From Gammaproteobacteria bacterium (GTDB taxonomy: Bacteria; Pseudomonadota; Gammaproteobacteria; JAJPIJ01), in NCBI GenBank assembly GCA_021324815.1, contig JAJPIJ010000046.1, positions 94,734-158,733 of the forward strand: a stretch of DNA of 64,000 nt, read 5' to 3'. Made by a program: the position numbers and the translations under genes. Positions 1-8,560 of the stretch are shown in pieces. Numbering within the stretch: the first letter of the stretch is position 1; every line of letters starts with the position of its first letter. The notes beneath the pieces were generated by a model, which was not told the origin of the DNA, did not search any database, and saw nothing but the letters and a program-made list of their open reading frames with translations.

Positions 1-2
1 AG

Positions 3-1358
3 GAGATGTTGAACACCCTGCGCCTCGTAATCGAACCGCGCAGCGTGGTCGATCACGAGGCCGTCGGTTGTTTCATCCTCAGCATGGCGCGGACCGTGGC
101 GGACGTGCTTGGCGTTTATCTGCTCGCCAGGTATGCGGGCCTGTTCGACAATCATGGCGGCGGCGATTACTGCCGCATCATGGTGGTGCCGCTGTTCGAA
201 ACGATCGCGGATCTGCACGCATCGCCGGCGATCATGCGCGAGCTGCTGGCCATGCCGCTCATCCGCAACACGGTGGAACAATTCGGCGGCGTGCAGGAAA
301 TCATGATTGGCTACTCCGATTCCAACAAGGATGGCGGTTATTTCGCCGCCAACTGGGAACTGGGCAGGGCCCAGGAGGGCCTCACGAGAGTCGGGAAGGA
401 ATCGGGCGTGCCGGTGAGCTTTTTCCACGGCCGCGGTGGCTCGGTCAGCCGCGGCGGGGCGCCACTCGGTCATGCCGTCGCGGCCCAGCCCGCCGGTTCG
501 GTGCAAGGCCGGATGCGGATCACCGAACAGGGCGAGGTGGCCTCCGCCAAGTATTCCAACAAGGGCACGGCGCTGTACTCCATGGAATTGCTCGCCGCCA
601 GCGTGTTCCAGCACAGCCTGATGTCGGAGCGAGAACGGGAGCTCAAACCACATCCAGAATTCGATGAAGTCATGGCATTGCTCTCCGAGCATTCGTGCAT
701 GGCCTACCGGCAGCTGGTCGATCAGCCGGGACTGGTGTCCTACTATGAGACCGCCAGTCCGGTGGAGGAGTTGTCCCTCCTCAACATCGGTTCGCGGCCG
801 GTGCGGCGCTTCGGCGCCAAGACGCTCGCGCAATTGCGCGCCATCCCCTGGGTGTTCGGCTGGACGCAGAACCGGCACATGATCACCGGCTGGTACGGCG
901 TGGGCTCCGGCCTGGCCAGATTCGCCGGCGGCCGGGGAAACATCAAGTTGCTGCGGACCATGTTCAGGGAATCAAGGTTGTTCCGGTTGATCATCGACGA
1001 GGTCGAAAAATCGCTGACCCAGGTGGATCTCATCATCGCGCGCAAGTACGCCGATCTGGTCGAGGACAGGAATGTTCGCGAGAGGGTGTACGGCCTGTTT
1101 GAGGAGGAATATCACCTGACCGTCAGGCAGATATTGCGCGTCGTCGAGGCGCGTACGCTCTGCGAGCGCTTCCCGCGTTTTCGCCGCCGCCTCACCCGAA
1201 GGCTCGCGGCGATCAACCAGGTGGGGCTGACGCAGGTCGATCTGATCCGCCGCTTCCGCGCCTTGAAGAAAAAGGATGAAAAGGCGGCCCGCGATTATCT
1301 TGTGCCGTTGCTCCTGTCCATCAACTGCATTGCCGCCGGCCTCGGCTGGACCGGCTAG
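3..1358 (+). CDS. ppc: Phosphoenolpyruvate carboxylase, C-terminal half (5' truncated by window)
   Basis: PEP carboxylase adds bicarbonate to PEP to give oxaloacetate and refill the TCA cycle in the cytosol. The frame is open from the window edge, so about 451 residues remain of an enzyme that is usually near 900; the N-terminal half lies outside. Seen in the sequence: GYSDSNKDGG, the glycine-rich loop FHGRGGSVSRGG (the usual form is SVGRGG, here with Ser), and YETASPVEEL followed by GSRPVRR. The C terminus reads GLGWTG, whereas most PEPCs end in an NTG tripeptide; only the final TG is kept. No terminator-like hairpin follows, and the next genes have their own promoter. Confidence 0.95.
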   Translation, partial: EMLNTLRLVIEPRSVVDHEAVGCFILSMARTVADVLGVYLLARYAGLFDNHGGGDYCRIMVVPLFETIADLHASPAIMRELLAMPLIRNTVEQFGGVQEIMIGYSDSNKDGGYFAANWELGRAQEGLTRVGKESGVPVSFFHGRGGSVSRGGAPLGHAVAAQPAGSVQGRMRITEQGEVASAKYSNKGTALYSMELLAASVFQHSLMSERERELKPHPEFDEVMALLSEHSCMAYRQLVDQPGLVSYYETASPVEELSLLNIGSRPVRRFGAKTLAQLRAIPWVFGWTQNRHMITGWYGVGSGLARFAGGRGNIKLLRTMFRESRLFRLIIDEVEKSLTQVDLIIARKYADLVEDRNVRERVYGLFEEEYHLTVRQILRVVEARTLCERFPRFRRRLTRRLAAINQVGLTQVDLIRRFRALKKKDEKAARDYLVPLLLSINCIAAGLGWTG

Positions 1359-1408
1359 TTATTACATCTGATTGAAATATATAAGGTAATTTACGCATTA
1401 TTATTTTA

Positions 1409-1438
1409 TTGCAAATAATAATGATTATCATTTATATT
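1409..1438 (+). promoter_or_regulatory. Sigma-70-like promoter overlapped by a Fur box
   Basis: TTGCAA (1409-1414) and TATATT (1433-1438) are spaced by 18 bp. The 19-mer at 1417-1435, AATAATGATTATCATTTAT, matches 14 of 19 positions of the classical Fur box. Fur with Fe2+ bound there would cover the spacer and the -10 box, so the downstream genes should be induced by iron limitation. The surroundings (1360-1445) are far more AT-rich than the rest of the window, as expected for a regulated promoter. The promoter hexamers are weaker evidence than the Fur box. Confidence 0.7.
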
Positions 1439-1474
1439 TATTAAAGGTAACTCTTCAAATCCCCCCAAGCCACC

Positions 1475-1792
1475 ATGCACCAACACGCAGATCCGGATTT
1501 GTTGCAGACAGCGCTGCTTTTCTTGATGACGCAGCACGTGATTCAAGGCGGACGACGCGAATTGGCGCTGGCGGTCATCGATCATCTCGATCAACTTTGC
1601 CTGCGCCTTGAAGCATTGCCGCCCAGGCTGGGCAGGGCGATGCCGCGCCTGCGGGAGCAATGGCGCGTGATTGCCGGCGGGCAAGGGCGGTTGGTTCCCG
1701 CAACCGGCGGAGACACGCCGAGAGCCTCCAACGCGGCTCGCAGCGCCAGGGTCCTTCGGTTTCCGCTGAACGGGAGGGGGCATGGGCGGTGA
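1475..1792 (+). CDS. Small hypothetical protein, first gene of the Fur-box operon
   Basis: A 105-residue protein that I do not recognise. The first 65 residues look helical and amphipathic (LLQTALLFLMTQHVIQGG, then ELALAVIDHLDQLCLRLEAL), the rest is rich in Arg, Gly and Pro. There is no signal peptide or clear membrane segment. It starts 40 nt after the putative -10 box and overlaps the next gene by 11 nt, which supports translation as part of one transcript. The ribosome binding site is weak. Being first behind a Fur box suggests a role under iron limitation, but this is inference only. A non-coding leader is the alternative. Confidence 0.5.
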   Translation: MHQHADPDLLQTALLFLMTQHVIQGGRRELALAVIDHLDQLCLRLEALPPRLGRAMPRLREQWRVIAGGQGRLVPATGGDTPRASNAARSARVLRFPLNGRGHGR

Positions 1793-2006
1793 AAGGTGCC
1801 GGGTGGAGCACCTCGCCAGCGGCGACTACTGCGAAGTGAGTCGTTGCATGGATTGCGGCGGCCTGCATCTGACCATGGGCTCGCTCACGGTGCGTCTGCC
1901 GCTGCACGTCGTGAAAGACCTCGCCGTGTGCGTGACCGCCGCGTTGCGCACCCTGGAAGTGCCGGCGGAATGCATCGATCCACGCTTCCAATGCCTTAAG
2001 AACTGA
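1782..2006 (+). CDS. Small Cys/His-containing hypothetical protein
   Basis: A 74-residue protein with a good ribosome binding site (GGGAGGGGGC just before ATG). Its N-terminal half carries four cysteines (residues 6, 17, 22, 25) and histidines, including CMDCGGLHL, a CxxC element that could bind a metal ion; the C-terminal half is a predicted helix (VVKDLAVCVTAALRTL). No export signal is visible. It lies between a small unknown gene and a porin in a putatively Fur-controlled operon, so iron or another metal is a plausible ligand. I do not recognise the family. Confidence 0.6.
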   Translation: MGGERCRVEHLASGDYCEVSRCMDCGGLHLTMGSLTVRLPLHVVKDLAVCVTAALRTLEVPAECIDPRFQCLKN

Positions 2007-2052
2007 CATTGCTCGAATGAATGACCCCACAAAATACCAGGAGGGAAAACGT

Positions 2053-3342
2053 ATGATGAGGCTCGTTTCTATAATGGCGACTGCTCTGCTGCTTGCCGCC
2101 CCGGCCTTTGCTGACAGCGATGCCAGCCTGGAAGCGCGCATCAATCAATTGCAAAAGCAACTGGAAGGCATGAAGCAACTGCAGAAGGAGGTCGAAGACC
2201 TGAAGGCCCAACTGGAGCAGGAGGCCAAAGAATGGCAATCGGCGAAAATGGCCGCCGCCCCTTCCAGTCAGCCCTACGTGGCGCCACCTTCGACGACGGA
2301 ATCATCGACATCACTCGGCGGCTATGGCGAGATGGCCTATTCCACATCCGGAATCGAACCCAAACCCTCCGACCCGCAGGCCGATCTGCTCAGGTTTGTG
2401 ATGTTTCTCGGTCATCGTTTCAACGATCAATTGTCGTTTCAATCCGAACTCGAGCTGGAGCACGCCGTGGCCAGCAAGGATGATAAGGGTGAGGTCGAAG
2501 TCGAGCAGGCATGGCTGGATTATCGCTTCAATGACGAGGCCAGCGTGAAGGCCGGCTTGCTTCTTATTCCATTGGGGTTTCTGAACGAGAGCCATGAACC
2601 GCCGAACTTCTACGGGGTATTCCGCAACTCCGTGGAAACCCGGATTATTCCAACCACTTGGCGTGAAGGCGGTTTGGGGTTGCACGGCACGCTTCACGGC
2701 GATTTTCTGTATGACGTTGGCATTACCACTGGTTTCGACGCCGGCAAGATTGATGACCCGGCGTTCGGCATTCGCAGTGCGCATCAGGAACTGCAACTGG
2801 CCAACGCAAGCGACTTCAGTGTCTACGGCAGTTTGAAATACATCGGCCATCCGGGATTATTGCTGGGTACCGGTATTTTTTCCGGCAATACCGGTCAGGA
2901 TGGCGCCAGCAATCCGCTGCTTAAGGGAGTGGATGCCAGAATGACCCTGGGTGAGGCACACGCGCGCTACGCGGCGCATCGGGTCGATCTGCAGGCGCTT
3001 TACGCCTTGGGGACGCTCGATGACGCAGCCCGGGTCACGGCGGCCATTCAACAGGCGGCGCCCAAACGCTTTGAGGGGTGGTTTCTACAGGCGGCCTATC
3101 ATTTGTGGAGCCAGGGGCAGATGGATTTCGCGCCGTTTGTGCGCTACGAGGAATATGACATCGCGCAAGCGGAAGACATCGTCAACGGTCTCCTGAAGGA
3201 CAGGGCTGCCCGCGACAGCATTGAAACCGTGGGCTTCAGCTTCAAACCGCATCCGGATGTGGTGCTGAAGATGGATTATCAAAACTTCGAAAGAATTACC
3301 GGCAGCAGCGGTTTCAACCTCGGTGTGGGGTACGAGTTTTAG
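2053..3342 (+). CDS. Outer-membrane porin-like beta-barrel with N-terminal coiled coil
   Basis: A 429-residue outer-membrane protein. It has a signal peptide of about 20 residues ending AAPAFA, then a coiled coil (about residues 25-60, heptads such as INQLQKQLEGMKQLQKEVED), a Ser/Pro linker and a long alternating beta pattern to the C-terminal VGYEF. The terminal aromatic residue is the usual BAM recognition signal. The architecture is that of phosphate-selective-type or LbtU-like siderophore porins. The start is ATG 2053, preceded by AGGAGGG; an in-frame ATG at 2017 would put 12 residues before the signal peptide. In a Fur-box operon it could admit a metal chelate; the substrate cannot be read from sequence. 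Confidence 0.8.
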   Translation: MMRLVSIMATALLLAAPAFADSDASLEARINQLQKQLEGMKQLQKEVEDLKAQLEQEAKEWQSAKMAAAPSSQPYVAPPSTTESSTSLGGYGEMAYSTSGIEPKPSDPQADLLRFVMFLGHRFNDQLSFQSELELEHAVASKDDKGEVEVEQAWLDYRFNDEASVKAGLLLIPLGFLNESHEPPNFYGVFRNSVETRIIPTTWREGGLGLHGTLHGDFLYDVGITTGFDAGKIDDPAFGIRSAHQELQLANASDFSVYGSLKYIGHPGLLLGTGIFSGNTGQDGASNPLLKGVDARMTLGEAHARYAAHRVDLQALYALGTLDDAARVTAAIQQAAPKRFEGWFLQAAYHLWSQGQMDFAPFVRYEEYDIAQAEDIVNGLLKDRAARDSIETVGFSFKPHPDVVLKMDYQNFERITGSSGFNLGVGYEF

Positions 3343-3400
3343 CCCTGGGCGGGACCGCGCCGCCAAGGGAATGCAAGTGTTCAAAGATCAGACGTAATCC

Positions 3401-3934
3401 ATGCAACGATATATGAGGGCCGAGTTATTGATCCCGGCGGGGTTCATCGTGCTGGTCGCGCCGGCGCGGGCGGTGACGTATCTGAGCGTTGAGCAGGCCC
3501 AGCAGGCCATATTCCCCGGCGCGAAATTCACTCCCGATTTCAGGAAACTGACTGATGCGGAAGTGGCGCGGATCGAGAAGGAATCGGATACGACGGCCTA
3601 TTCCCGTGAAGTGAAATGCTGGAAGGTGGACGCCGGCGGGTGGTTCATTGTCGATGAAGTCATCGGCAAGCACGAGTTCATCACGTATGCGGTGGGGCTG
3701 GATGCCGGCGGCGCCGTTCAGGGTATAGAGATCATGGACTACCGGGAGACGCACGGCGGCGAGATTCGCCAGCCGTCCTGGCGCGCCCAGTTTCACGGCA
3801 GGAAGCATGGCGAGGCATTGAAGCTTGAGGATGACATCCAAAACATCAGTGGGGCGACGCTGTCGTGCAAGCACGTCACCGACGGCGTGCGGCGGCTGCT
3901 CACTTTTTATGACCTCGTGCTGAAAGGAAGGTAG
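3401..3934 (+). CDS. Exported FMN-binding domain protein
   Basis: A 177-residue protein with an N-terminal signal segment (residues about 1-25, ending APARAVT) and a single FMN-binding domain of the NqrC/RnfG type. The motif NISGATLSC near residue 150 holds the Ser-Gly-Ala-Thr sequence whose Thr receives FMN by a phosphoester bond from ApbE. The immediately following apbE gene (6-nt gap) is the expected modifying enzyme. The flavin would sit on the periplasmic side and pass electrons from the membrane partner encoded two genes downstream. With a Fur box in front, reduction of ferric iron or of a chelate is a reasonable but untested role. Confidence 0.85.
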   Translation: MQRYMRAELLIPAGFIVLVAPARAVTYLSVEQAQQAIFPGAKFTPDFRKLTDAEVARIEKESDTTAYSREVKCWKVDAGGWFIVDEVIGKHEFITYAVGLDAGGAVQGIEIMDYRETHGGEIRQPSWRAQFHGRKHGEALKLEDDIQNISGATLSCKHVTDGVRRLLTFYDLVLKGR

Positions 3935-3940
3935 AGGCGG

Positions 3941-4801
3941 ATGCTGATTCGCGCGCGTCCGCTGCTGGGCACCCTCGTCGAGATACGCGCGGCCGGGGGA
4001 AATGCCGCGTCGGTGTCACGCGCCATCACCGCCGCCTTTGACGTCATCGCGGAGGTGCACCGGCTGATGAGCTTTCATGAGCCGGACAGCGACGTCAGCC
4101 GCCTCAACCGGCTGGCGCATCGCGAGGCGGTTCAAGTCGACGCGCAAACCTGGGAGGTTCTGGCCTGTGCGCTGGAATTGAGCCGGGGATCGGGGGGGCT
4201 TTTCGATTGCGCGATCGCCCCTCGTCTCGTGCGGTTGGGGTATCTGCCCAGGACGCCGGGGGTGGAAAGCGGCGTTGATGCCTCGAGCGCCCACATCGAA
4301 TTGCTGGCCGGTCATCGCGTCCGCTTTCTAAAACCGCTGGCCATCGATCTGGGCGGCATTGCGAAGGGATACGCGGTCGATCAGGCCATCCGGCGGTTGC
4401 AAAACCACGGCATCGGAACGGCCTGTGTAAACGCGGGCGGCGATCTCCGTGTTTTGGGTGATCGAAATTGGCCTGTTCTCATCCGCCTGCCCGCGGCTCC
4501 CCGCCGGGCATTCCTGCCAGTCACGATACGCCAGCAAGCACTGGCCACCACCGCCCATTACTTCACCGCCAGGGTTGAAAACGATCGGGTCGTCACCCCA
4601 TTGATCGATCCGCGAACGGGCCGGTGCCGGACTGAGAACCACAACGTCTCCGTCGCAGCCCCCTCCTGCATGCTGGCCGACGCGCTGACGAAAGTTGTCT
4701 GGTTGAGCGGCGACGCCTGGCACCCGTTGCTGGCGCGCCATCGCGCCCGTGCGATCGTGCTGCCCGGGGAGAGGGAAGGGGGGTGCGCCGGTGCGGCATG
4801 A
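3941..4801 (+). CDS. apbE: FAD:protein FMN transferase
   Basis: ApbE splits FAD and attaches FMN to a Thr/Ser in target flavoproteins on the outer face of the inner membrane. The 286-residue product has the family hallmarks LLGTLVEIRA at the N terminus, IDLGGIAKGYAVDQAI and NAGGDLRVLG in the middle, and DPRTG near residue 224. It is on the short side for the family. There is no obvious lipobox or signal peptide at the chosen start, so the protein may be cytoplasmic, or the true start may differ. It directly follows the FMN-binding protein, its likely substrate. Confidence 0.92.
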   Translation: MLIRARPLLGTLVEIRAAGGNAASVSRAITAAFDVIAEVHRLMSFHEPDSDVSRLNRLAHREAVQVDAQTWEVLACALELSRGSGGLFDCAIAPRLVRLGYLPRTPGVESGVDASSAHIELLAGHRVRFLKPLAIDLGGIAKGYAVDQAIRRLQNHGIGTACVNAGGDLRVLGDRNWPVLIRLPAAPRRAFLPVTIRQQALATTAHYFTARVENDRVVTPLIDPRTGRCRTENHNVSVAAPSCMLADALTKVVWLSGDAWHPLLARHRARAIVLPGEREGGCAGAA

Positions 4802-5258
4802 CATGCCGCGCATGTGTTTCGACCGCGTGTGCCTTGAACGCTGGCACCGGATTGCGATTTACGCGGTGACGGCGCTGACGACCGTTTCCGGGCTGGCATG
4901 GCTGTGGCTGCATTATTTTGTCACCACTCCCGGGCGGCCGGCGCGCGCTCCCCATCCGCTGGAGCCGCTGAGCCTGAAAATACACGGGGCCGCCGCCATG
5001 CTGATGCTGTTGTGCCTGGGGACGCTGCTTCTGCCCCACATGCTCGGGGCCTGGCGGCTTGGAAGGAACCGTTACCCGGGCGGGTTGCTTGCGATGGTCA
5101 ACCTGCTGCTGATTTTGACGGGATACGCGCTGTACTATGTCAGCACCGAGGAAAACCACGCATTCATCAGCGCCGTGCACTGGATCACCGGCCTGCTGCT
5201 TCCCGTCGTCATGGTCCTTCACATTGTCACCGGGCGGCGCGGAGGCCCGCGTGGCTGA
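4791..5258 (+). CDS. Four-helix membrane protein, likely b-type cytochrome-like (DUF4405-like)
   Basis: A 155-residue membrane protein with four predicted helices: [61 protein letters not shown] and [19 protein letters not shown]. Histidines sit in or beside helices 2 and 4 (KIHG, LPHM, VHWI, VLHI), as expected for axial haem ligands. GTG 4791 is chosen because GGAAGGGGGG ends 8 nt before it; ATG 4803 is the alternative. The gene overlaps apbE by 11 nt. Following a flavinylated periplasmic protein, it could be the transmembrane electron donor. The family assignment is by pattern only. Confidence 0.7.
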   Translation: MRHDMPRMCFDRVCLERWHRIAIYAVTALTTVSGLAWLWLHYFVTTPGRPARAPHPLEPLSLKIHGAAAMLMLLCLGTLLLPHMLGAWRLGRNRYPGGLLAMVNLLLILTGYALYYVSTEENHAFISAVHWITGLLLPVVMVLHIVTGRRGGPRG

Positions 5259-6114
5259 ACACTCCACGCCGGCTGTGGTAAGCTTGGACGATTCCATCGA
5301 TGGAGTCGCAGAGATGTCCGGCAAAGATCGCGGGGGAAAGGTGCAGCCGCTGCTTGCCGAGGAGGCGCGGGCCAGGGCGGTGAAGAACACCGGGAAGGAT
5401 GAATTGTTTTCCGACCGGAATTCCGGCGCGGCGGATTTCCGCTTCGATCAAAAGACCGCGACCGTGTTCGATGACATGGTCAACCGCTCGGTGCCGTTTT
5501 ACGCCGAGATCCAGCGCATGACGGGCGAGATGGCAGCCGACTTCGCCGCCGCCGGCAGTAATTTGTTCGATCTCGGCTGCTCGACCGGCACCACGCTTTT
5601 GTACCTGGACCGCGCGGTCAATCAGGACGTCCGTTTCGTCGGCGTCGATAATTCGGCGGACATGCTGGCCAAGGCGCGGGAAAAGCTGAAGGCGCAGGGC
5701 GTGACCCGCGCCTGTGATCTCGTGCAGGCGGATTTGCACCAGGGCGTGCTGGTCGAGAACGCCTCGGTGGCGGTGATGAACCTGACGTTGCAGTTCATCC
5801 GTCCGCTGTACCGCGAGCGCGTCATCAAGCAGGTCTTCGAAGGCCTGAACGAGCACGGCTGCCTGCTGCTGGTGGAAAAACAGACGCTGTCGGACAGCCT
5901 GCTCAACCGCCTGTTCATCCGCTACTACTACGACATGAAGCGCCGCAACGGCTACTCCGAGGTCGAGATCGCGCAGAAGCGCGAGGCGCTGGAGAACGTG
6001 CTCATCCCCTACCGTCCCGAGGAGAACCGCGAGCTGCTGCGCTCGGTCGGTTTCCGCTACGTGGAGGAGTTTTTCCGCTGGTACAATTTCGCCGGCCTGA
6101 TCGCGGTGAAATAG
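5251..6114 (+). CDS. CmoA-like carboxy-SAM synthase / class I methyltransferase
   Basis: A 287-residue Rossmann-fold SAM enzyme that resembles CmoA along its length: [12 protein letters not shown], motif [20 protein letters not shown], the stretch VMNLTLQFI, then [22 protein letters not shown] and a C-terminal [13 protein letters not shown]. CmoA makes carboxy-SAM from SAM and prephenate for tRNA wobble uridine modification. No cmoB is present in the window, so the role is uncertain. The start is GTG 5251 with GGAGG five bases upstream, overlapping the previous gene by 8 nt; the longer open frame from 5137 is not needed. The N-terminal 45 residues are extra relative to CmoA. Confidence 0.8.
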   Translation: MAEHSTPAVVSLDDSIDGVAEMSGKDRGGKVQPLLAEEARARAVKNTGKDELFSDRNSGAADFRFDQKTATVFDDMVNRSVPFYAEIQRMTGEMAADFAAAGSNLFDLGCSTGTTLLYLDRAVNQDVRFVGVDNSADMLAKAREKLKAQGVTRACDLVQADLHQGVLVENASVAVMNLTLQFIRPLYRERVIKQVFEGLNEHGCLLLVEKQTLSDSLLNRLFIRYYYDMKRRNGYSEVEIAQKREALENVLIPYRPEENRELLRSVGFRYVEEFFRWYNFAGLIAVK

Positions 6115-6125
6115 CACCGATCTTC

Positions 6126-6875
6126 ATGCTGCAGAGAATTGCCCGCATGCCGTGGGTCATTGCCTACGGCAACTGGTTGTTCAAATACCGCAATGCCGTC
6201 TTCCCGCTGGTGATGGTGGCGCTGTTTCTGGGCTTCCGGCCGGTATTGTGGCGCGGCAGCCTGGCCGCGGACGCCTGGCTGGACGGGCTGGGACTCGTCG
6301 TCGCGCTGACGGGGCAGGGGCTGCGCGCCGCGGTGATCGGCTACGCCTACATCAAGCGCGGCGGGGTCAACAAGCGCATCCATGCCGATCAACTGGTGAC
6401 GGAGGGACTGTTCGCGCATGCGCGCAATCCGCTCTATGTCGGCAATCTGCTGATCCTCGCCGGCCTCTTCATCATCCACAACCATCCGGCGGTTTACATG
6501 CTGGGCGGCTTGTATTTCGTGAGCGCATACATCGCCATCGTCGCCGCCGAGGAGCGGTTCCTGTCGGACAAATTCGGCGGCGCCTACGATGACTATTGCC
6601 GGCGGGTGCCGCGCTGGCTGCCGGATCTGCGCGGTCTGCGCGACACCCTGGGCCAGATGGAATTCAACTGGCGCCGCGTGGTGATCAAGGACTACGCCAG
6701 CGCCTACACCTGGATGATGACCGCGCTGCTCATCTTCGCCTACGAAGGCATGGCTCCGGCCGGATGGAGGATGCGGCGCGGCTGCCTGGTGCTGGCACTG
6801 GCCGCCGCCCTGACACTGGTTTTTGTCGTGGTGCGCGTGTTGAAGAAACGCCGTTTGTTGCGCGAGGCTGCCTGA
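6126..6875 (+). CDS. Isoprenylcysteine carboxyl methyltransferase-family membrane protein
   Basis: A 249-residue integral membrane protein with five or six hydrophobic segments and the family signature ARNPLYVGNLLILAGL near residue 100, followed by AAEERFLSDKFGGAYDDYCRRVPRW (the conserved E-x-x-L ... Y-x-x-Y-x-x-x-V-P-R pattern). Such enzymes methylate small lipophilic molecules at the membrane; in bacteria they often accompany type III polyketide synthases. It lies 11 nt behind the CmoA-like gene and converges, 9 nt apart, on the polyketide cluster. It may O-methylate that product, but the opposite orientation leaves this open. Confidence 0.85.
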   Translation: MLQRIARMPWVIAYGNWLFKYRNAVFPLVMVALFLGFRPVLWRGSLAADAWLDGLGLVVALTGQGLRAAVIGYAYIKRGGVNKRIHADQLVTEGLFAHARNPLYVGNLLILAGLFIIHNHPAVYMLGGLYFVSAYIAIVAAEERFLSDKFGGAYDDYCRRVPRWLPDLRGLRDTLGQMEFNWRRVVIKDYASAYTWMMTALLIFAYEGMAPAGWRMRRGCLVLALAAALTLVFVVVRVLKKRRLLREAA

Positions 6876-6884
6876 GTTATGCTT

Positions 6885-7307
6885 TCAGCGGACTTCCATC
6901 ACGCCCTCCATCCCCTTGGAGCGGTGGCTGGGGAACATCAGCAACTTGTGGTCGCAGAAGTAAGCATACGTGCCGGCTTTTGCCGGCGTGAATCTGACCA
7001 CCGCGCTTTTGCCGGCATCGACGTTCTGCCTGACCTGCAAATCCGGATCGTCGATGACGAAACTGTGGGGTATGGCGGTGGCAACGTTGTTGAGCGTGAT
7101 CTCCACCGGTTTGCCGGCCCTGACGATGATATGCGCGGGTTTGAAGGTGTAACTGTCGAGGGTCATCGTGAGGTGCTGCACCCCGCCGGCGTCCGTCTCC
7201 AGGGTCACGGGCGGCGTTGCGGCGGGCGACGGCGGCGGCTCGTCGGCAATCACCGGATTCAGGACCGGAATCATGGCGAGTGCCAGGCCAATGGATGCAA
7301 GTCGCAT
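6885..7307 (-). CDS. Secreted cupredoxin-like copper protein
   Basis: A 140-residue protein with a signal peptide (MRLASIGLALAMIPVLNPVIA) and one cupredoxin domain. Type 1 copper ligands can be followed: His in AIPHSF, Cys in YFCDHK, His in DHK or PSHR, and Met in KGMEG near the C terminus. Such proteins carry single electrons in the periplasm. It has a strong ribosome binding site (AAGGAGG) and lies 11 nt downstream of the flavoprotein gene, so it is the last gene of the polyketide operon or a passenger in it. Confidence 0.88.
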   Translation of the reverse strand: MRLASIGLALAMIPVLNPVIADEPPPSPAATPPVTLETDAGGVQHLTMTLDSYTFKPAHIIVRAGKPVEITLNNVATAIPHSFVIDDPDLQVRQNVDAGKSAVVRFTPAKAGTYAYFCDHKLLMFPSHRSKGMEGVMEVR

Positions 7308-7318
7308 GTGGGGCCTCC

Positions 7319-8560
7319 TTATTCGACTTCGGAAACAATCCGGGCGGGCAGGCGGATGTCGTCATCCGCGGGCATCGGCAGCAGATGCGTCTTGCCGCTG
7401 GCGTCCGCAAGCCACGTGAGCAGCGCGGGGAAACGCCTGAAAAGGGACAGGGCGGCGGCGGCGAGATGGGGGCGCATGGCCAGCTGCGCATAAAATGAAG
7501 AGCGGCGCATGCGCGCCGCGAAGTGGCGGCGCCAGGCGAGGTCATAGCGTCGCGCGGCGGCCGCCATCTCGCCGCGGCGGATTTCGGCGCGGTGCGTGAT
7601 CAGGCATTCCGCCAGCAGCCACGCGCTTTGCATGGCGAGACTGATGCCCTCGGCGATCACCGGATGCGCCTCGCCGGCGGCATTGCCCGCAAGCCAGATC
7701 CGTCCGCGGCGCAGGGCACGCCGACCCGGGCGGATGGGACCGGCGGCAAGCCATGCGCCCCGCACGCGTGCGGGGCGGAGGGCCTCGCGCACACCGCGGC
7801 AATGGGCCGTGATGTGCGCCAGCACCGCCTCGCCCGCGCGCCGTCCCGGCGCGCGTTCGCGGCAGGATTGCAGCACGTCGCGGCGCACGCAGCATGACAG
7901 GCTGACACGCCCGCCGTCGGTGTGCACCATGCCGCCGTACCCGCCGGGAAAGGCGAGCAGCGTCATCAAATCGGGCGGCAGACCGGCATCTGCGAAATGC
8001 GCCTTGAAACCCAGGAGCTCAGCGGGCGCCGGCGGCGGCGATCGCAGTTCCGGCAGCAGGCCGGCCTCCCAGGAGCCTTGCGCGACAATGGCGATCGGGG
8101 CGGAAATCTCCCCGCACCGCCGCGAGCGGCGATGCGACAGCTTGCATCGCACTTCATTGCCGTCCTGTTCCAGGGAAGTGACCGCCCAGGGTTGGTGAAC
8201 GGTGACGCCGGCGGCGGCCGCGCGCTGCAGCAGCAGGGTGTCCAGATGCTCGCGTCCCAGCGCCCGCCCCCACAAACAAGCACCGCCGGGCGGCGACGGC
8301 ATGAGCGCGATGACGGTGTCGTCGCTGCAGAAAATGCCAACGCGACGAATCTCGGGACCGGCCTGGACTTGAAAATTTCGATCCACGTCCAGCCGGCGCA
8401 GGAGCGGCAGGGTGGTCGCGGAGATGAATTCACCGCAGACCTTGCGGCGGGGGAAGGGCGATTTCTCCACCAGCGCCACGCTGAAACCCGCCTGCGCCAG
8501 GAGCAGGGCCGCCGTCGAACCCGCGGGTCCGCCGCCCACGACGATGACATCGCAACTCAC
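7319..8560 (-). CDS. FAD-dependent oxidoreductase (geranylgeranyl-reductase/halogenase-like fold)
   Basis: A 413-residue flavoprotein of the GR2/PHBH type. The N terminus carries the dinucleotide-binding motif DVIVVGGGPAGSTAALLLAQ, then EKSPFPRRKVCGEFI, and the second FAD motif appears as IWLAGNAAGEAHPVIAEGIS near residue 290. The start is GTG 8560 with GGAGG upstream; it overlaps the stop of the preceding methyltransferase gene by 4 nt, indicating translational coupling. In type III PKS clusters this class oxidises or hydroxylates the aromatic product; substrate unknown. Confidence 0.85.
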   Translation of the reverse strand: MSCDVIVVGGGPAGSTAALLLAQAGFSVALVEKSPFPRRKVCGEFISATTLPLLRRLDVDRNFQVQAGPEIRRVGIFCSDDTVIALMPSPPGGACLWGRALGREHLDTLLLQRAAAAGVTVHQPWAVTSLEQDGNEVRCKLSHRRSRRCGEISAPIAIVAQGSWEAGLLPELRSPPPAPAELLGFKAHFADAGLPPDLMTLLAFPGGYGGMVHTDGGRVSLSCCVRRDVLQSCRERAPGRRAGEAVLAHITAHCRGVREALRPARVRGAWLAAGPIRPGRRALRRGRIWLAGNAAGEAHPVIAEGISLAMQSAWLLAECLITHRAEIRRGEMAAAARRYDLAWRRHFAARMRRSSFYAQLAMRPHLAAAALSLFRRFPALLTWLADASGKTHLLPMPADDDIRLPARIVSEVE

